From Stenopsyche tienmushanensis (Eukaryota > Arthropoda > Insecta > Trichoptera > Stenopsychidae): DNA of 64,000 nt. Both the position numbers and the translations under genes were made by a program. Below are positions 44,708 through 57,225 of this stretch, piece after piece. The DNA lies in contig WACJ01000122.1 in NCBI GenBank assembly GCA_008973525.1, positions 927,587 to 991,586 on the forward strand, read 5' to 3'. A model generated the notes under the pieces. The model ran no database searches and was not told the DNA's origin. It was given only the letters and a program-made list of their open reading frames with translations. Within the stretch, counting starts at the first letter, position 1. Each line of letters opens with the position of its first letter.

Positions 44708-46184
44708 CATAGATTCCCAAAGTGGTTCCTTCAGACCAATAGAGGTCCGCGACAAATAATAATTAATATTAGATTTCAAAATAGCAAAAACTTATTTCCA
44801 ACACTTTAACGGCTCTTTATTCTGATTTAAATCAAAGAATTTAAGACATTCTTCGCTTGGTCATCCCAGACTAGTCGTTGGATTCTTGAATGAGGAGCTG
44901 AAATAATTATTTAAATAAGGATAACACAAATTATGGTTACAAAAACAGATACCAATCTTATATTTTTCACTATAAATCACTGTACTGAAGCTATTTTCTG
45001 AACAAAGATTGCTTTTCCGTCTTCCTATTTATCATAGTAGAATATGGATACAAATCTCAAACCATTCAAACAGGTTCAACTATCTCATTGAAATCGAAAA
45101 AAATGTGTTTTTTTGTTTTAAAATTTAAATTATAATTTCATTAAATACTACTATTGCGTAGGTTCCTTTGCCGTCTCATAGGGCTTGCAATCTTCGTCGC
45201 GTCATGCAGCCCACCGCGAAGGACTTCCTGAGTTCGAGGGCCGGACGCATCTCGATGAGAGGAACGGGGGCATCCGCATCTCAGTATCGATAAGGCTCCG
45301 CAGCCTCGATACGGACTCGCAGTATACGACGGAAATCCTTATTTTACCTCCGAGAAGGCCTATATGGTTAAAAACCATGGTAGTGTGGGATTCCTAGCCA
45401 CTAAACCCCTCAATATTTTTTTCCACCGACCCCCTTGGAATCCGCTTTTGCATTGCTTCAAGGGGTGGGTTTGTTTTTTTAAGAATCGGTGTTCACTCTT
45501 CTATTTCTTTCTTTCGCATGACTTTACTAGCGAAATTCACCCACGCTTCCCACTTTTCTTTCGTTTAGGTCATCGTGGTGATCATGTTGGATATGGTTGG
45601 GGTTTCTCCAATTTTTTTTTCGCAAATTCTCGCCTATCATCTGCCCACGCTTCACATTTGAAGACAGCGTACTCCGCGTCATCGCGCAGTGCTAGCACTC
45701 TGTCGATTCCTCCTCGCCAATTTTAAATAGGTAAGTACCGAAGCACCCATGTCGCTTCAGCATCTAATTCAGGTGATAGGTGAGCTCTCCATGTGTACGC
45801 GAGATCCATTTTTGTATCCCTTGGTTCCGGTGTCCCAGCGATTTTGTCATTGTTGGATTGACTTCCCAGGCTTCCTTTTTTTCTGTAATTTCTTATATCT
45901 GCGCTCCATTTCCATTACGAGGATGTTCATGGGAAGTTCCTGCAACCCTCAGGATCCATCCCCACCGCTTGCGGGCAACCCCGGCGGTGTAAAGACCACA
46001 CAGCATTAAAAACGCTTTGACGACCCAAAATCAATATTTTTACAAAAATAAACATCTAAATACAAAATTAAATTTGTATTTTTTGGATTATGCAGCTATG
46101 AAGGATTATTTTACTTGGGGGTTCATTTTGAAAGTTTTTGCTGTAAATAGAAGTCCGCGGGTATATTAAGTTTGGGGACCACTG
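44708..46184. mobile_element. hAT element, 1.48 kb, with R1-type insert
   Basis: The left end CATAGATTCCCAAAGTGG and the reverse complement of the right end CAGTGGTCCCCAAACTT align without gaps over the first 14 bases (10 identical). The 8-bp flanks ATCTAGAT and CTCTAGAC agree at 6 of 8. Both subterminal regions carry a GTCCGCG block in inverted orientation. No hAT transposase remains. The middle is occupied by an R1-like fragment. Confidence 0.7.
45170..46015 (-). pseudogene. R1-clade-like non-LTR retrotransposon, 3' fragment
   Basis: On the minus strand, across a few frameshifts, the translation gives NILVMEMERRYKKLQKKRK, RWDTGTKG, LKRHGCFGTYLFKIGEEES and DDAEYAVFKCEAWADDRREF. This is the C-terminal part of an R1-type ORF2 downstream of the reverse transcriptase, with its Cys-rich motif and the HGCF...YL..IG...C....AE...F.C..W pattern. 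The next ~220 bases (45170-45390) are GC-rich and resemble the 3' untranslated region of such elements. The endonuclease and reverse transcriptase domains are missing, consistent with 5' truncation during target-primed reverse transcription. The fragment lies inside the hAT at 44708-46184. Confidence 0.75.
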
Positions 46185-46192
46185 CTCTAGAC

Positions 46193-47921
46193 TTTTAAGA
46201 AATCCAATTAAAAGTTTGTAATCTTCATGTTTACTGTACTTTTCTATTTAATCGCTATGTAATTAAATAGTTCCAGTGTCTTACATACAGAATTGAACGA
46301 TTTCATATATAATGTTTAAGATCTACACATATGCATCAATATAATTTTGAATCGTGTCTCGATACAAACCGACTGTAATAGAGTAAATTTCAATTTTTTT
46401 ATTATATTCCAGGGAATGTGTACTCTGAAGACTATGATAATATAATTGGATAGTGAGGTTAAAAGCTAGTATTAAATTTGATGAAAATCCACTAACCTTT
46501 CTAGCTCATTATTCTTTGCATTATTATGAGAGACTGTGTGAATGAATAAAATATCTGAAATATGGCTTTACATCTAAAAATGATATAAATTTACAATCGA
46601 AATGAATTAGAAAGCATTTGACGCCCATTAATAATTTTACAGTGCAAAATGCAATTAAAATTTATGGATGGAAATCTGATGTGATCTTAAATTTTAATGG
46701 GTATTTTAAGAACTGTGTCTTATATGGGGATCTTTAAAAAAAAGATCGACAATCGTGCTTCTGAAGATTACGATGCATCCGTACGCCATGGCGTTTATTT
46801 GGTCAATCGTTTATATGTGCCCTCGCTTTGTTTAAGTTGTTATATTAGTTACGTCAACATTTTTTATTATTAATTGTTATTAATGTGCACAAAGGCTGGT
46901 CTTTCACCGTGATGTTTCTATAATGTAGAAGGACCCGTGTGGGTTGATTCTCAATTAGTATCCCGTGGTGAGCAGTACTCGAGCATACCCTCGAACAAGT
47001 GGGTTGGACTCGGAGGAGGTTAACACGGGTACGAATCGACAATCAGACCCTAAAATGGATTTACATAACAATTATACGACTGGAGTAAACTGAAAATAAC
47101 AGTATACGCACATTATGCTCCGGAGCAATATCTGCTTTGCATATAATTTGCGGGGCATGTATGGGAGCTCGGGGATCGACCTGATAAAATAATACTGGAT
47201 GTCCCTTTTTCGACGAGACAAAATAATGATGTTTGACGTCGAAAATGGATATATTTGTTTTGATTCGAATCTTTGAAATAACACACTACCATATTACGAC
47301 GTCGCATTTTTGTGTGGGCGGACTAACAAATGTTATGCCAATATTATTTTTGCAATACTGAGCTTAAAGGAAGATTGTTTCTTCATGCGAAACATTTCAT
47401 GTACGACCATGTTAACAAGGTTCTTTCATCATCCGTTTTTTTTCACCCTAAATAATATACTGGATTTTGGGTCAATTGTGTCAAGGGTCAAGAATAAGAG
47501 ATGCATTCTACACGTTACATGCAACATGCAGGCCTTGCGACGAAAAGGTCTCAACAATATATTCACGCAAACATCTTATTTATCGATAAAATCTATATTT
47601 GTATTACTTCAAATATATATTGATGTATTAATATGATGGACCATTATTTTTAAAAATCAAGTTTTAGAACCCGATCAAATCGTTTGGCATGTCCTTGTTT
47701 GGAAATGTATATCTTAAATAAGCAAACTCCAAATGCATTCTATGTTTGGTGATTATTTATGATGTTTATTGCCTAATATTTTTCCAATACGAAAAGCAAA
47801 CAATATATTAAAATCCAGTTATAATCATTTTAATATATTAACACTTTATGGTCCATAGTGTTCCGTATTAACTTTATCCGTTTGTTCGTGAGAAACATTT
47901 TTTTTCAGCTGAAATTCATTT
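46193..47921. other. no gene or repeat recognised
   Basis: ORFs up to 108 codons (47310-47636) lack known domains. A tRNA-like B-box string GGGTACGAATC near 47030 was noted but has no supporting structure. Confidence 0.45.
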
Positions 47922-48372
47922 TTTAGTGGTGATCTAATTTAAAATCATCATAAACTTACATACTATATTTGTATATCCGCCACTTATCATCCGTACAAAT
48001 TCATTTATCTGTCAGGACCGTCGCAGCGTGTATGAAGCTTGTATATAAATAAATAAATACTATTGATAGTACACAATATTCGATAATTTCTTCAAATAAA
48101 CATAAACAATATCACACATCATTATTAGTCGATTATTTTGGGCTAACGATCTATACAATCGTACGATGTACGCAAGATACCCTTTCCGTCTCTGTCTCCC
48201 ATTTACAATCTCCTACCTGCAGGACAATCTCACCGTCTTTGTTTCTCTCCAAACTCAACATGCAAGATATCATCCGATTTTTTCTATTTTCGAGCTCAAC
48301 GTGTAAGAATGCTCTTTGTGTATCATTGGAACTCGAACACAACTATGTGTCTTACCTCTTTAAAGGGGTTAA
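47922..48372 (+). mobile_element. MITE family A, copy 7
   Basis: Left end degraded (TTTTTAGTGGTGATCTAATT). Internal blocks CCGCCACTTATCATCC and ACGATCTATACAATCGTACG are well preserved. The right side ends at AAAGGGGTTAA (TTAA 48369-48372). A CTCCCATTTACAATCTCC segment is shared with copy 2. At about 450 bp it is the longest unsplit copy. Confidence 0.7.
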
Positions 48373-48429
48373 GCTGAAATAAAATAAATACTACAATAGT
48401 ACGGAGGCAGCAGTATTAGCGGTATTGAG

Positions 48430-48715
48430 AACTGTAAATAAATATTATATAAATGTCTTATACCTACAAGACAGAAACTATGTTGTAGCTGCTTATAATA
48501 AATATTTTTTTAATCAAGTTTCTACGCTATAACTTTAGCCATGTCTACCGAAGCCCTAACCACTTTGTATCAAAAGTAGAAGACGTTTATTTAAAAATAA
48601 TTAACGTAAGCTACTTGTACACAAAAAAACAGTTTTGTAGATTTTTATTTAATGCCAGAATTGACTGAAATAAAAATTAGTCTTGTAGAAATGAGTGCAA
48701 AATTTCGATCGCTGC
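48430..48715 (-). repeat. diverged repeat, copy 2 (pair with 143-470)
   Basis: Reverse complement of the element at 143-470, sharing GGGCAGCGATCGAAATTTT, AAATCTACAAAACTG and TAGGGCTTCGGTAGACATGG. Lacks the ~90-base segment present in copy 1. Confidence 0.6.
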
Positions 48716-51662
48716 CCCCTCCCCCTTTATCACCACCACACTCCACCACTGTCAAAGTTAATATGATTCATGTAAGAGTTAATCCATTTCAAATTTCGGC
48801 AAGTAGTTGATGATGTTATCTCTGCAAATACGCTCTTCTCATACGTCCAAACCAATTACTCAATACAAATGCGCTTTTTTATCCCGAGAAGATAATTATA
48901 TACTGCAGCTTATAATTAAAACCATTTTAACTCTTTAGGACTATTTATTTTAGTTACCAAATAATATTGGACAGTGTTGTATTTATCAATTCGAGCTTTA
49001 ATACCAACGAAACGCCCATCAACGACCAGTATCTTACAGAAAAGTGGCAATTAGCCGAATCATTTAGCTTTTCCCCCCTTCTCAATTTACATTGAACTGT
49101 TGCTTAAAATTATAATTAATTACATATACGCGATGATTAGTATTGGATTTCTGTTTGCTTAACCACTCCTTAAAATTGACGATCATCGCTCGAACCTTAC
49201 AATGTAATCCGCCTCCCGATTTCGCATTATGTTACACGCATTACATTTTAGCGAATTTATTACAGCGATTGAATGAAATTTAGCTGGCGAGAAAAAAATC
49301 GGCAAAAATGCACAAGGATCTATATGAGATGGCAGCTGGTCTCCGCGTGTGGGAAGACAGAGTTTTGCTTACATAATTTCTAATGAAGCATTCTCAAACG
49401 TATTAGAATATAACATGTTCTATTAGGCTATATGTTTATTTAAATTTGTACCGAATCATTTAAAATGATGATGCATAGAACGCCATTTTTTAGCCGGCTG
49501 TACGTTCGGATACAAATATTTGGAAATCTCCAGATTAGATCTTTGAAGTCCATGTCTAATATTTGCGTTCGAGATGGTTCAATTTCTTGGAATTTTGATA
49601 GCCTGTCGTCATTTCACCCAAAGGCCGTTTGATCGGAAACGTTGTTGATCCAATAAATTGAACGCGTTAAAAGAAAATCGCCTTTTGTGTGGAACCCAAT
49701 GAACACGTTCGATACGTCCGTAGTTTTCTAATTTTTTAAATGGACCCAAATTAAAGAGGAAATAACACGTTCTAGTCTTTCGGTCCAATACGTGTGCTGG
49801 GGGACAAATTCAAAAATTAGCATTTTTCCAACTTCCTTAAAACTTAATTTTCTTTTCGTCACGGACTTATTTTCTTACAATGTGTGAAAGAATGAGCTTT
49901 CCACTTAAATATCTCCAAGTATATTTGAGAAATTCAAGATGGTTATATGGACAGATATCCGGTAAACATTTCAAATGGCGATGGCGAAGAAGCAGGCATA
50001 ATATTCGATTGCTTCTAGATATCTTATAGGGCATTGTCACGTTTTATGAATGCATCCCATGCAGCTATATTCGGCGGATCTGATGATGAGATTGAACGCC
50101 TGAAGATTTCATGGAAAGCGTTGATGAATTGGAAATAAATCAAATATCTGTTCGGAATGATGCGCTTGATTTTTTCTTTATTTGAGTTGCTTCGATGCTG
50201 TTGAGAGATAGATTCGAATAGTATGCAAATCTTTAATACTTGTGTATATTTTTTATTGACATTTAAATATTGGACGCGAGAAGACGCATTCTTTCCGCCG
50301 GTTCCCTAGTGAACTCGCTGCTGAGATCTCTCTTTGCAGTCAATGAAGATTTTTCCAAGAAAGCGCCTGTTTTTCGCCTTGTTGATTTGTTGCCTATTAT
50401 ATTTTTGTTGGAAAGAATTTGGTGTTGATATATAGTTCAACATGTTTTACAGCACAAGTAATGTTGATTGAGAGCTCATATTTTTTTATCATTTATCACA
50501 GACGACATTTACACCACCGTGTCGCCACCATGTGGTTTAAGGATATGCTTGCAGATTGAGAAACGCAAACAAATAGAAAATAATATATAACGTCTGGTGT
50601 TCATAAATCTGCAAATTGTTTTTTTTTTTCGCCAGTTAACAGGCTCGTGGAGCGATTTTTTTAAACTTTCATTAGCAGCAGCAGAAGAGTTTTTTTAAGC
50701 AGCACATAATTAAATTTGGCATCAAGGCGCCACAAAACACGTGCAACTACTTAATATACAATAAACAGAAACTGGCATTATTTCATCTTCTGGTCGCAAA
50801 TTGTTCGACGTTGTATTATTTACCCGACAATGGGCAATATTTGCCAGCATGAATATTTAATAGGGGGTAATCAGCTTTGGCGCCGACAATATCCAACGTC
50901 CAAACACAATCTATCACCGGACTATTTATTCAAATCGGCACATACACGAAAGCAATCTCAGGTGATGTTGGCTAGATGTGCCTCGGGCTTTTTCGGACAT
51001 TTCTTGCTAATGGCTTTCGGTGATTCTGCTCTCCGTGGGCGTCCTACTGTTTGATCGCTACGATAGCTCGAGGATCTCATGGTTACCCAGAATTGTACGA
51101 CAAGTGTCAGGAATGTCGCGATTCTGTCCAGGTTCTTAGATAAATAACCGTTCACCCACTTTCTGCTTTAAAAAAAAACATTAATGCGACGATGGACGAC
51201 TTGGTTCCGAGAATCGCGCCATTGCTAAATATTCAAACGTACCGACACGGCGGGCTTATTTTGTATAGAAAATATGTTGATTCATTCCTATGAATATATT
51301 CCGACAATGGTCGAAACATAATAAGATCTGTTAGATAATTCACAAACTTCTTTAAACGTATAATTACATTTTAATGTCTGTGAGGTGTTTCTTCCATCCA
51401 TAACGATCTGCTTAAATTAGCGAACCGTGATCCGGTCAGCGGCTTCTTTTATGGAGAAAGAATTAAACTATATTTAAATGCCACCAAAAATAACAATATT
51501 AAACAATCTAGTAATGTTTCAACATAGTTCAACTCGCTTGAGAAATAAAAGAAACGATTTTTACATCATCCATGCGCTTAAAACCTGGATCATTTAAATC
51601 ATGATTGAGCCACTCCTATCCATATTTTCAAAGCAAATGTCCAATAATCCACATATTTCAGA
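48716..51662. other. no gene or repeat recognised
   Basis: Nearly 3 kb of sequence with ORFs under 75 codons and no recognisable repeat termini. It is the longest interval here without any supported feature apart from 33.8-36.6 kb. Confidence 0.45.
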
Positions 51663-51664
51663 TA

Positions 51665-52087
51665 CAGCAAATCCGCGTTAATCCGGCTCTAGTCTAATCC
51701 GGCGCCCCCTGTAATCCGACATCCCAATAAAGTATAGCACATGTGTACGATAAAGCTTCGTCTATGTAAAAAAATGTAAAAGTGTGATTCTGGACTGCCT
51801 AAATCGTAGAAAATATTTTTGTAATCTGGCAAGTAAGAGGTAAACTCAAGTAAGAAAGAAACAGACATACACCTATTTCTGAGCCCATGGTAACAAAAAA
51901 GAAGACTTTGCAGCTAGCATGAGATAGTTAAAACGCTTCAAAAATCGTCATGTTATGGCCATTGTTTTTATGACCTTAATTCTATAAAAATTACAAGTAC
52001 TTCTTTAAAAAAAAATCCGGACTACAAAGGGCCGGGATCAGTACTCTATAATCCGACAACGTTTGTCGGATTACCGCAGGTCTACTG
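51665..52087 (+). mobile_element. Tigger/pogo element, internally deleted, 423 bp
   Basis: TA flanks both sides (51663-51664 and 52088-52089). The left end CAGCAAATCCGCGTTAATCC and the reverse complement of the right end CAGTAGACCTGCGGTAATCC are Tigger-type terminal repeats. The interior (51850-51925) keeps one recognisable piece of transposase, ERNRHTPISEP then TLQLA, from the CENP-B-type DNA-binding domain. The element otherwise matches the longer minus-strand copy at 60.7-61.7 kb. Confidence 0.8.
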
Positions 52088-52089
52088 TA

Positions 52090-54509
52090 TATCATTTGCT
52101 TCATTCTCTTCAAAATGCATTAAATCTGTTTCCATGTCAGGAATTGCTACTGGCTTTACTTTTGTGTTATTCTATATATAGCATCTAATATCCTTATTTT
52201 TTCCAGGAATTGATTAAGTTTTTATGGAAATCCCTTATTTTTTTAAAAAAGCTTGCACCTCGGAAATCCATTTCCTTTTGAATCGATCTTCTAAAATATC
52301 TATCCAAACCACTTTCTTGCTATTATATTCAACAGTTTTTTTTTCAAGCACACTATTAACTTCATATAAAGCCAGGCAAGATCTAAAAAAGGGCTTGATC
52401 TTGCATATAAGCAGAATATATTACACGACAACGTGCTCAAGTCATAATTTGCGCCACAATAATCGTTGAAGATCGCTCTGCTCTCGTGTTTTGAATTCAT
52501 AAGTTACATACAGTTTCGGAGATTATTTGAAATAAATACATTGATGCAAATTGGTAACACTTGGTCTGATGACTCAAATACAAAACTGTCATTTCGACGT
52601 TGTAATTATTCTGTTTATGTGTGGTTGCATAAATTGCAATCAAAGTGAAATACATATCGATCGAATTTTAATAAAGTGCTCATTGGTGATTAAGCGCTAA
52701 TGCTATTCATCCATAACAGCATCCAATCTGTTTGTGCTTAAATTGTTATGATACTGTCAAATATGATCCAATTTATATAATCAAAATTAAGTGAAAATAC
52801 CCAGTTTTATCGTATTTTATTCAATTAAATCTATTCGCAGGAATTTCCATCTTTTATGCGTAATCCGACATGATTTATCAGCGGATTAAAACCGCAAATA
52901 TCTTTGTAATTATTCAAAAGAATTTTTATAAATAAATTCACAGATTATTCGCATAGCAGATAGCATGTAAGAATTTAATTCTCTGAATGTTTTTGAGCGG
53001 ATGGTGTTTAAATTATTCAATGGAATTCGGGTGATATCCATAAATAAAATAGGGCGTTTTAAAAATAGCCTATTTTACTATGGTTTTTATGAAATTTTTA
53101 CTGGAGTTTTAAATTTTGTATTAAATATTTTGTGTGAAAGAATGTATTGGCTGCTTGAATACACTGAGCGAAAAAATGTGAAACATTTTACTTTTCGGAG
53201 CTTTTGGCAAAAAGAGCTTTCGGCTAAATAATTTCCAAGCGTCCCGATGCTCTAAACTCTGCTTAACAGCGCTTAATAAGTTTTATATAAAAGAATACAA
53301 ATGTATTACTTTTTTTGATTTCTCGCGTTGTATTGTTGTGCGAACTTTAATAAAAGAATCGCCAGAAACTTTTTTCGGCGTCGGAATGCTTAACAAGTTT
53401 CTTAAACAGAATGCCTTCGCATACTCCGGAGTACGTTTTTGGGCATGAGCATAAAATTTTATTAAGCAAGAAAGTGGCAAATAATATATAAACGACGTTA
53501 AATATATGTTGTATTATAGGTGGTCGCATTGGTTCGTTGTGGGCGATTGTATACAAATTTTTCACATTCTCCGCAGACAATTTACATGTGGTCCTTCCAC
53601 GTGTCGGCGACATATTACATGTGCGACAAATTTGTGGAATGTCGTGTTTGGTCTCGGAATGATACGGTTAATTGAAATTGTGGCTTTGAGGAGGAAGTTT
53701 TGATCATTTTTCCGTCGTGAATCAGTCAAGTCAATGGAATTTGTGACAATTTTGACATTTGCCCAATTAGAAGTTTTTCGTGTTTTCTTATTTGAAATTT
53801 AAAAAAATAATGATAATTGAAATTGTCACTCAAAGTATTAACTTTAGCAAAATCTCTACCAAGCATTCATCTTAACAATATTTCTGCCAAAGATGACGAA
53901 AAACATTTTTTTTTTAATTTTCGTTTAAATAAACGTTTTCCTCAACTGATTCTTAAATCTTTCTTATGAGGTCTTATCTTATTTTTCAACAATAAATATA
54001 ATGTATCTAAAATACTTGGAATAACATCGATCATTCATCATCACTAGATATAATAATTGTACTTATTCGATTACTTTTCAAGACGATTATAGACTTTCAT
54101 CACTGCTAGAGTTTTCAACATTTTGGGATAATTTATCTCTTAAAAACTCTTGTAATCTTTTTATATTTCATGATAAGGGACTAAGCACTTTATTATTCTC
54201 TCTTGAATTTTAAATTTATCACCATCAAAGGATAATTTGCACCCAATTGTGGTTTGTTATTTAGATGAAAGTTGATCGATATTTTTTTTAGATTTTCATA
54301 CATTTTTATCCATAATCGAAATTTAAAAGCATGCTTATATATTCTATCCAAATAATGAGAGCTTTCTCCATATTTCTTATTATTACTGAACGTGTACTAG
54401 CAATATAATTTGTACTGATAGACAATCCTGCCATATATTTTTTTCATATTTTCAATCATGAATTCAAAATACTTTATATAATAGAAATTCCAAGATTTTT
54501 GCATATTGA
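52090..54509. other. no gene or repeat recognised
   Basis: AT-rich with ORFs up to 88 codons and no known domains. The right part (from about 53.9 kb) may include unrecognisable flanks of the decayed piggyBac that follows. Confidence 0.45.
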
Positions 54510-54893
54510 TACAAACAAATAGAGCGAAGACATCGTTCAAGATTTGCTTTAGAATCAAGATTATATGATACATTCATTCAAGACTGTAAAAACTGTTATA
54601 AAGCAGCTCCAAATATCACGATTGATGAACGGCTATTTCAGATTAAAACTAGATGTAGGTTCTCCCGATACATTCTGATTAAAGCAGATAAATTTGATAT
54701 ACAATTTTGGTTAGCATTTCATGTAAAAAGCTTTTATAAATGAGTTCCCATTCTATATAAAAGACGAAAAAGATATGCGACCAATTTCATTGGATGAATT
54801 CATCATTTTGAAGCTTATTACACAAAGTTTTTCCTTAGTGGAAAAAGGTTATTTACATCCAAATGCAGAATTATTAAAAAACACTTCTTGTTA
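54510..54893 (+). pseudogene. second piggyBac transposase remnant
   Basis: One frame reads DTFIQDCKNCYKAAP then NITIDERLFQIKTRCRF, SRYI, and after a K-rich stretch FWLAFHVKSFYK before a stop. A shifted frame continues KDEKDMRPISLDEFIILKLI. This is the conserved block around the first catalytic Asp (IDE) of piggyBac transposases, followed by the approach to the second Asp, which is lost. It differs clearly from the element at 21350-25189 and belongs to a separate, older lineage. No TTAA-flanked ends were located around it. Confidence 0.78.
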
Positions 54894-56139
54894 GAAATTG
54901 TTTTAAGGAAGGGCTTAATATTTCGATAGCTTGAGTATCCAAATTAGTCCAAACAATTAAAATTCCACACATCCATTGCAACAAAAAAATTATCTCAAAT
55001 ATTTAGAGATCCCTTTTAAAGTATCCCATTGTTTTTAAATATAGTTCCAAAGGGATCCTGGATTGAGCGATAAAAGCTCGTGTGGGTTGAATGTCATCAT
55101 CGCGTCGAAGGAATTTGTGCTTTTGGAATCCCGATTTTAATACTCTTTAATGAGTCAATAATACCCGTCGACTTTCAGTCGCACGTAAGTAGTAAACATC
55201 ACCAACTATAAACGTTAGTGAATTGTGAAAAATTAACAATATACAACATGTTCACAATTACGTAATGAAATAGCGACGATGTAAATTTAGGAAAACATGC
55301 AAATATTATTGTAAACTTAACGTAGGCGCATGTTTGGAATTGTGTCATGCTTTGGTTATGCCCAAAAGCTGGAAAGCAAACCCAAACCAAAGCCTTTTTG
55401 ACTGACGGCACGTGCATGCCTGCACGTGAATTCCACAAAGAAAACAAATTCGATTTTATTTTTGAGATGCTGCCTAAAGAAGACTGTTATCTCAAATATT
55501 CTCATCTGAGTGCTAATGACAATGCGACACAATGAGTTGCCGATAATTTGTTTGTGTCACGTTTTGTGCGTGATCTTATGTTGGCTGTGGGTGTCAGCCG
55601 AACATTCCTCCGACGATCTTGAGCAAGAATAAAAGACCAGTGGTGATATGTTTTTAAAGGCTTTCTTGTCGGCCACCTTTTGGCATTGAATAATTTTTTA
55701 CAATTAGTCAATCCTAGGCGTTCAAATGAGGCTCATATAATCCCCATGGGAAATATCGCAAGAATGGATTGATAAAATCGACACGACTGAAACAAATTAG
55801 AGCGGAAATTATGCTCCAAAATATGACCATATGTCTTCATTGGCGCCAATAATTAAAATATATTGAGAAATCAGACATCGATAATTTCGATACCACAACC
55901 GTTCAAAACAAAATAACAAACAATGAATCTCCTTTGTAGATAGTGATGGAGATTTGTCTAACCTTCCATTAGCACGTCGAGGATTCCTAAGACCTACCGC
56001 AGATAGAACTAAAAACAGAACAAGTTTTAAACCAAAGCACAATTATTATTTAGTAAATTTTATTGTTAGCATTTTTTTTTTTACATAAACATTGGCTCTT
56101 TTTTAGTTCACTAAACAAACGCGGATTAATTTTAAAACA
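54894..56139. other. nothing recognised
   Basis: AT-rich. ORFs of up to 82 codons on both strands show no domains. Confidence 0.5.
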
Positions 56140-56141
56140 TA

Positions 56142-56693
56142 CGAGGCATATCCCGAAAGTAAGTGTACTAAATTTTTATATTTAAAAAAAAATGTATTTG
56201 AAAAAAAAAAATACGGGATATTATTGATACACTTACATATATACATACAACATAATCGCCATCCCAACCAAACCATCAAAATCAAACTCCAAGAGCGCCT
56301 TAGTGGCTAAAGCTGTGTGAGGATAGATGTTGCCGCGCAACAAGCACACTCCTCTCGTCAACATACCCCTCCTTTTGTTTTGAATTCTTCTTTTGGGTTA
56401 TTTAGGGTGTCACAAAATCTTTGTACATTGATGGTCTCTCCCTGAGGCAGATCTTCACCTTCCAATTCGCTGAAGAAACTCGATAGCGCTATTGACCCGC
56501 TTGCATTTTGCGGGATTTCTTACCGACATCCTTCACGCAACTGGACACTACAACGTGAATTTACGTACTACCACATTCCTGTTATGCTTTGTCAGGAGAT
56601 CCCCCTTTACAACTCAGTATGGCCAACCCCTAAAAAACAAAAAAAAACGCAGCTCATTAATGTCACAGTACACTTACTTTCAGGATATTTCTA
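56142..56693 (-). mobile_element. mariner element, internally deleted, ~550 bp
   Basis: Both ends carry ATATCCCGAAAGTAAGTGTAC, or in the right end ATATCCTGAAAGTAAGTGTAC, in inverted orientation; the outermost bases have diverged. TA flanks the left end at 56140-56141. The minus-strand interior retains a GMLTRGVCLL segment and a HTALATKALLE segment, which correspond to the region around the second catalytic Asp of mariner transposases (normally followed by PH-T). Most of the gene is deleted. Confidence 0.72.
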
Positions 56694-56811
56694 TATTCGC
56701 TATGAAATATCATGTCAAAATGACTAATAATAGCCGCAAAAAAGCATAGTTTAAATCTAGATTATAGGCATTAAATCATTGTGCTAATATTTCTTTTACA
56801 GACGAGATTTA

Positions 56812-57223
56812 CACTTAGGTCTGTTTTTCGTCGGTTCGATCGAGTCGCATATAAAAAAAACCGCATAAAACTGAGGGATAAGTTCCATTATTTAAAAAAA
56901 CCGCATAACTTCAAATCAATGTGATAGAATGTACAAAAAAATCGCATAAAAATGTTTATAAAAAATTAATATAAATGAAAACACAATACAAATTTATCTT
57001 AGAATTACTTTATTTAAGTCTATATTACTCGATAAGCATACGAATGCAATTTTTAAGCTTTTGAGAAGAGTTACCAAATTTAAAAACAATTCAACAACAA
57101 TGCGAATTCGCATAAAAAAGCTTTTTCCTCTATAGATAAATGGTGGATAGGTTCCATTATTTTTGAAAACCGCATAACTTTAAATTCACATAAAATATAT
57201 CCGCACAAAAACAGACCCAAGTA
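56812..57223. mobile_element. family B MITE, 412 bp, TA-flanked
   Basis: The left end CACTTAGGTCTGTTTTT and the reverse complement of the right end TACTTGGGTCTGTTTTT form a 17-bp inverted repeat with two mismatches, and TA flanks both ends. The interior is crowded with CGCATAAAA and ACCGCATAACTT motifs plus two copies of GTTCCATTATTT. Non-coding; the Tc1/mariner superfamily is suggested by the TA target. Confidence 0.78.
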
Positions 57224-57225
57224 TA

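Noticed and set aside
46880..47050. Possible tRNA-derived SINE (GGGTACGAATC near 47030)
   Set aside because: No A box at the right distance, no paired stems and no tail.
52850..52900. TAATCCGACATGATTTATC followed by GCGGATTAAAACCGC as another Tigger end
   Set aside because: The match to the Tigger ends is short, has no TA flank and no partner end.
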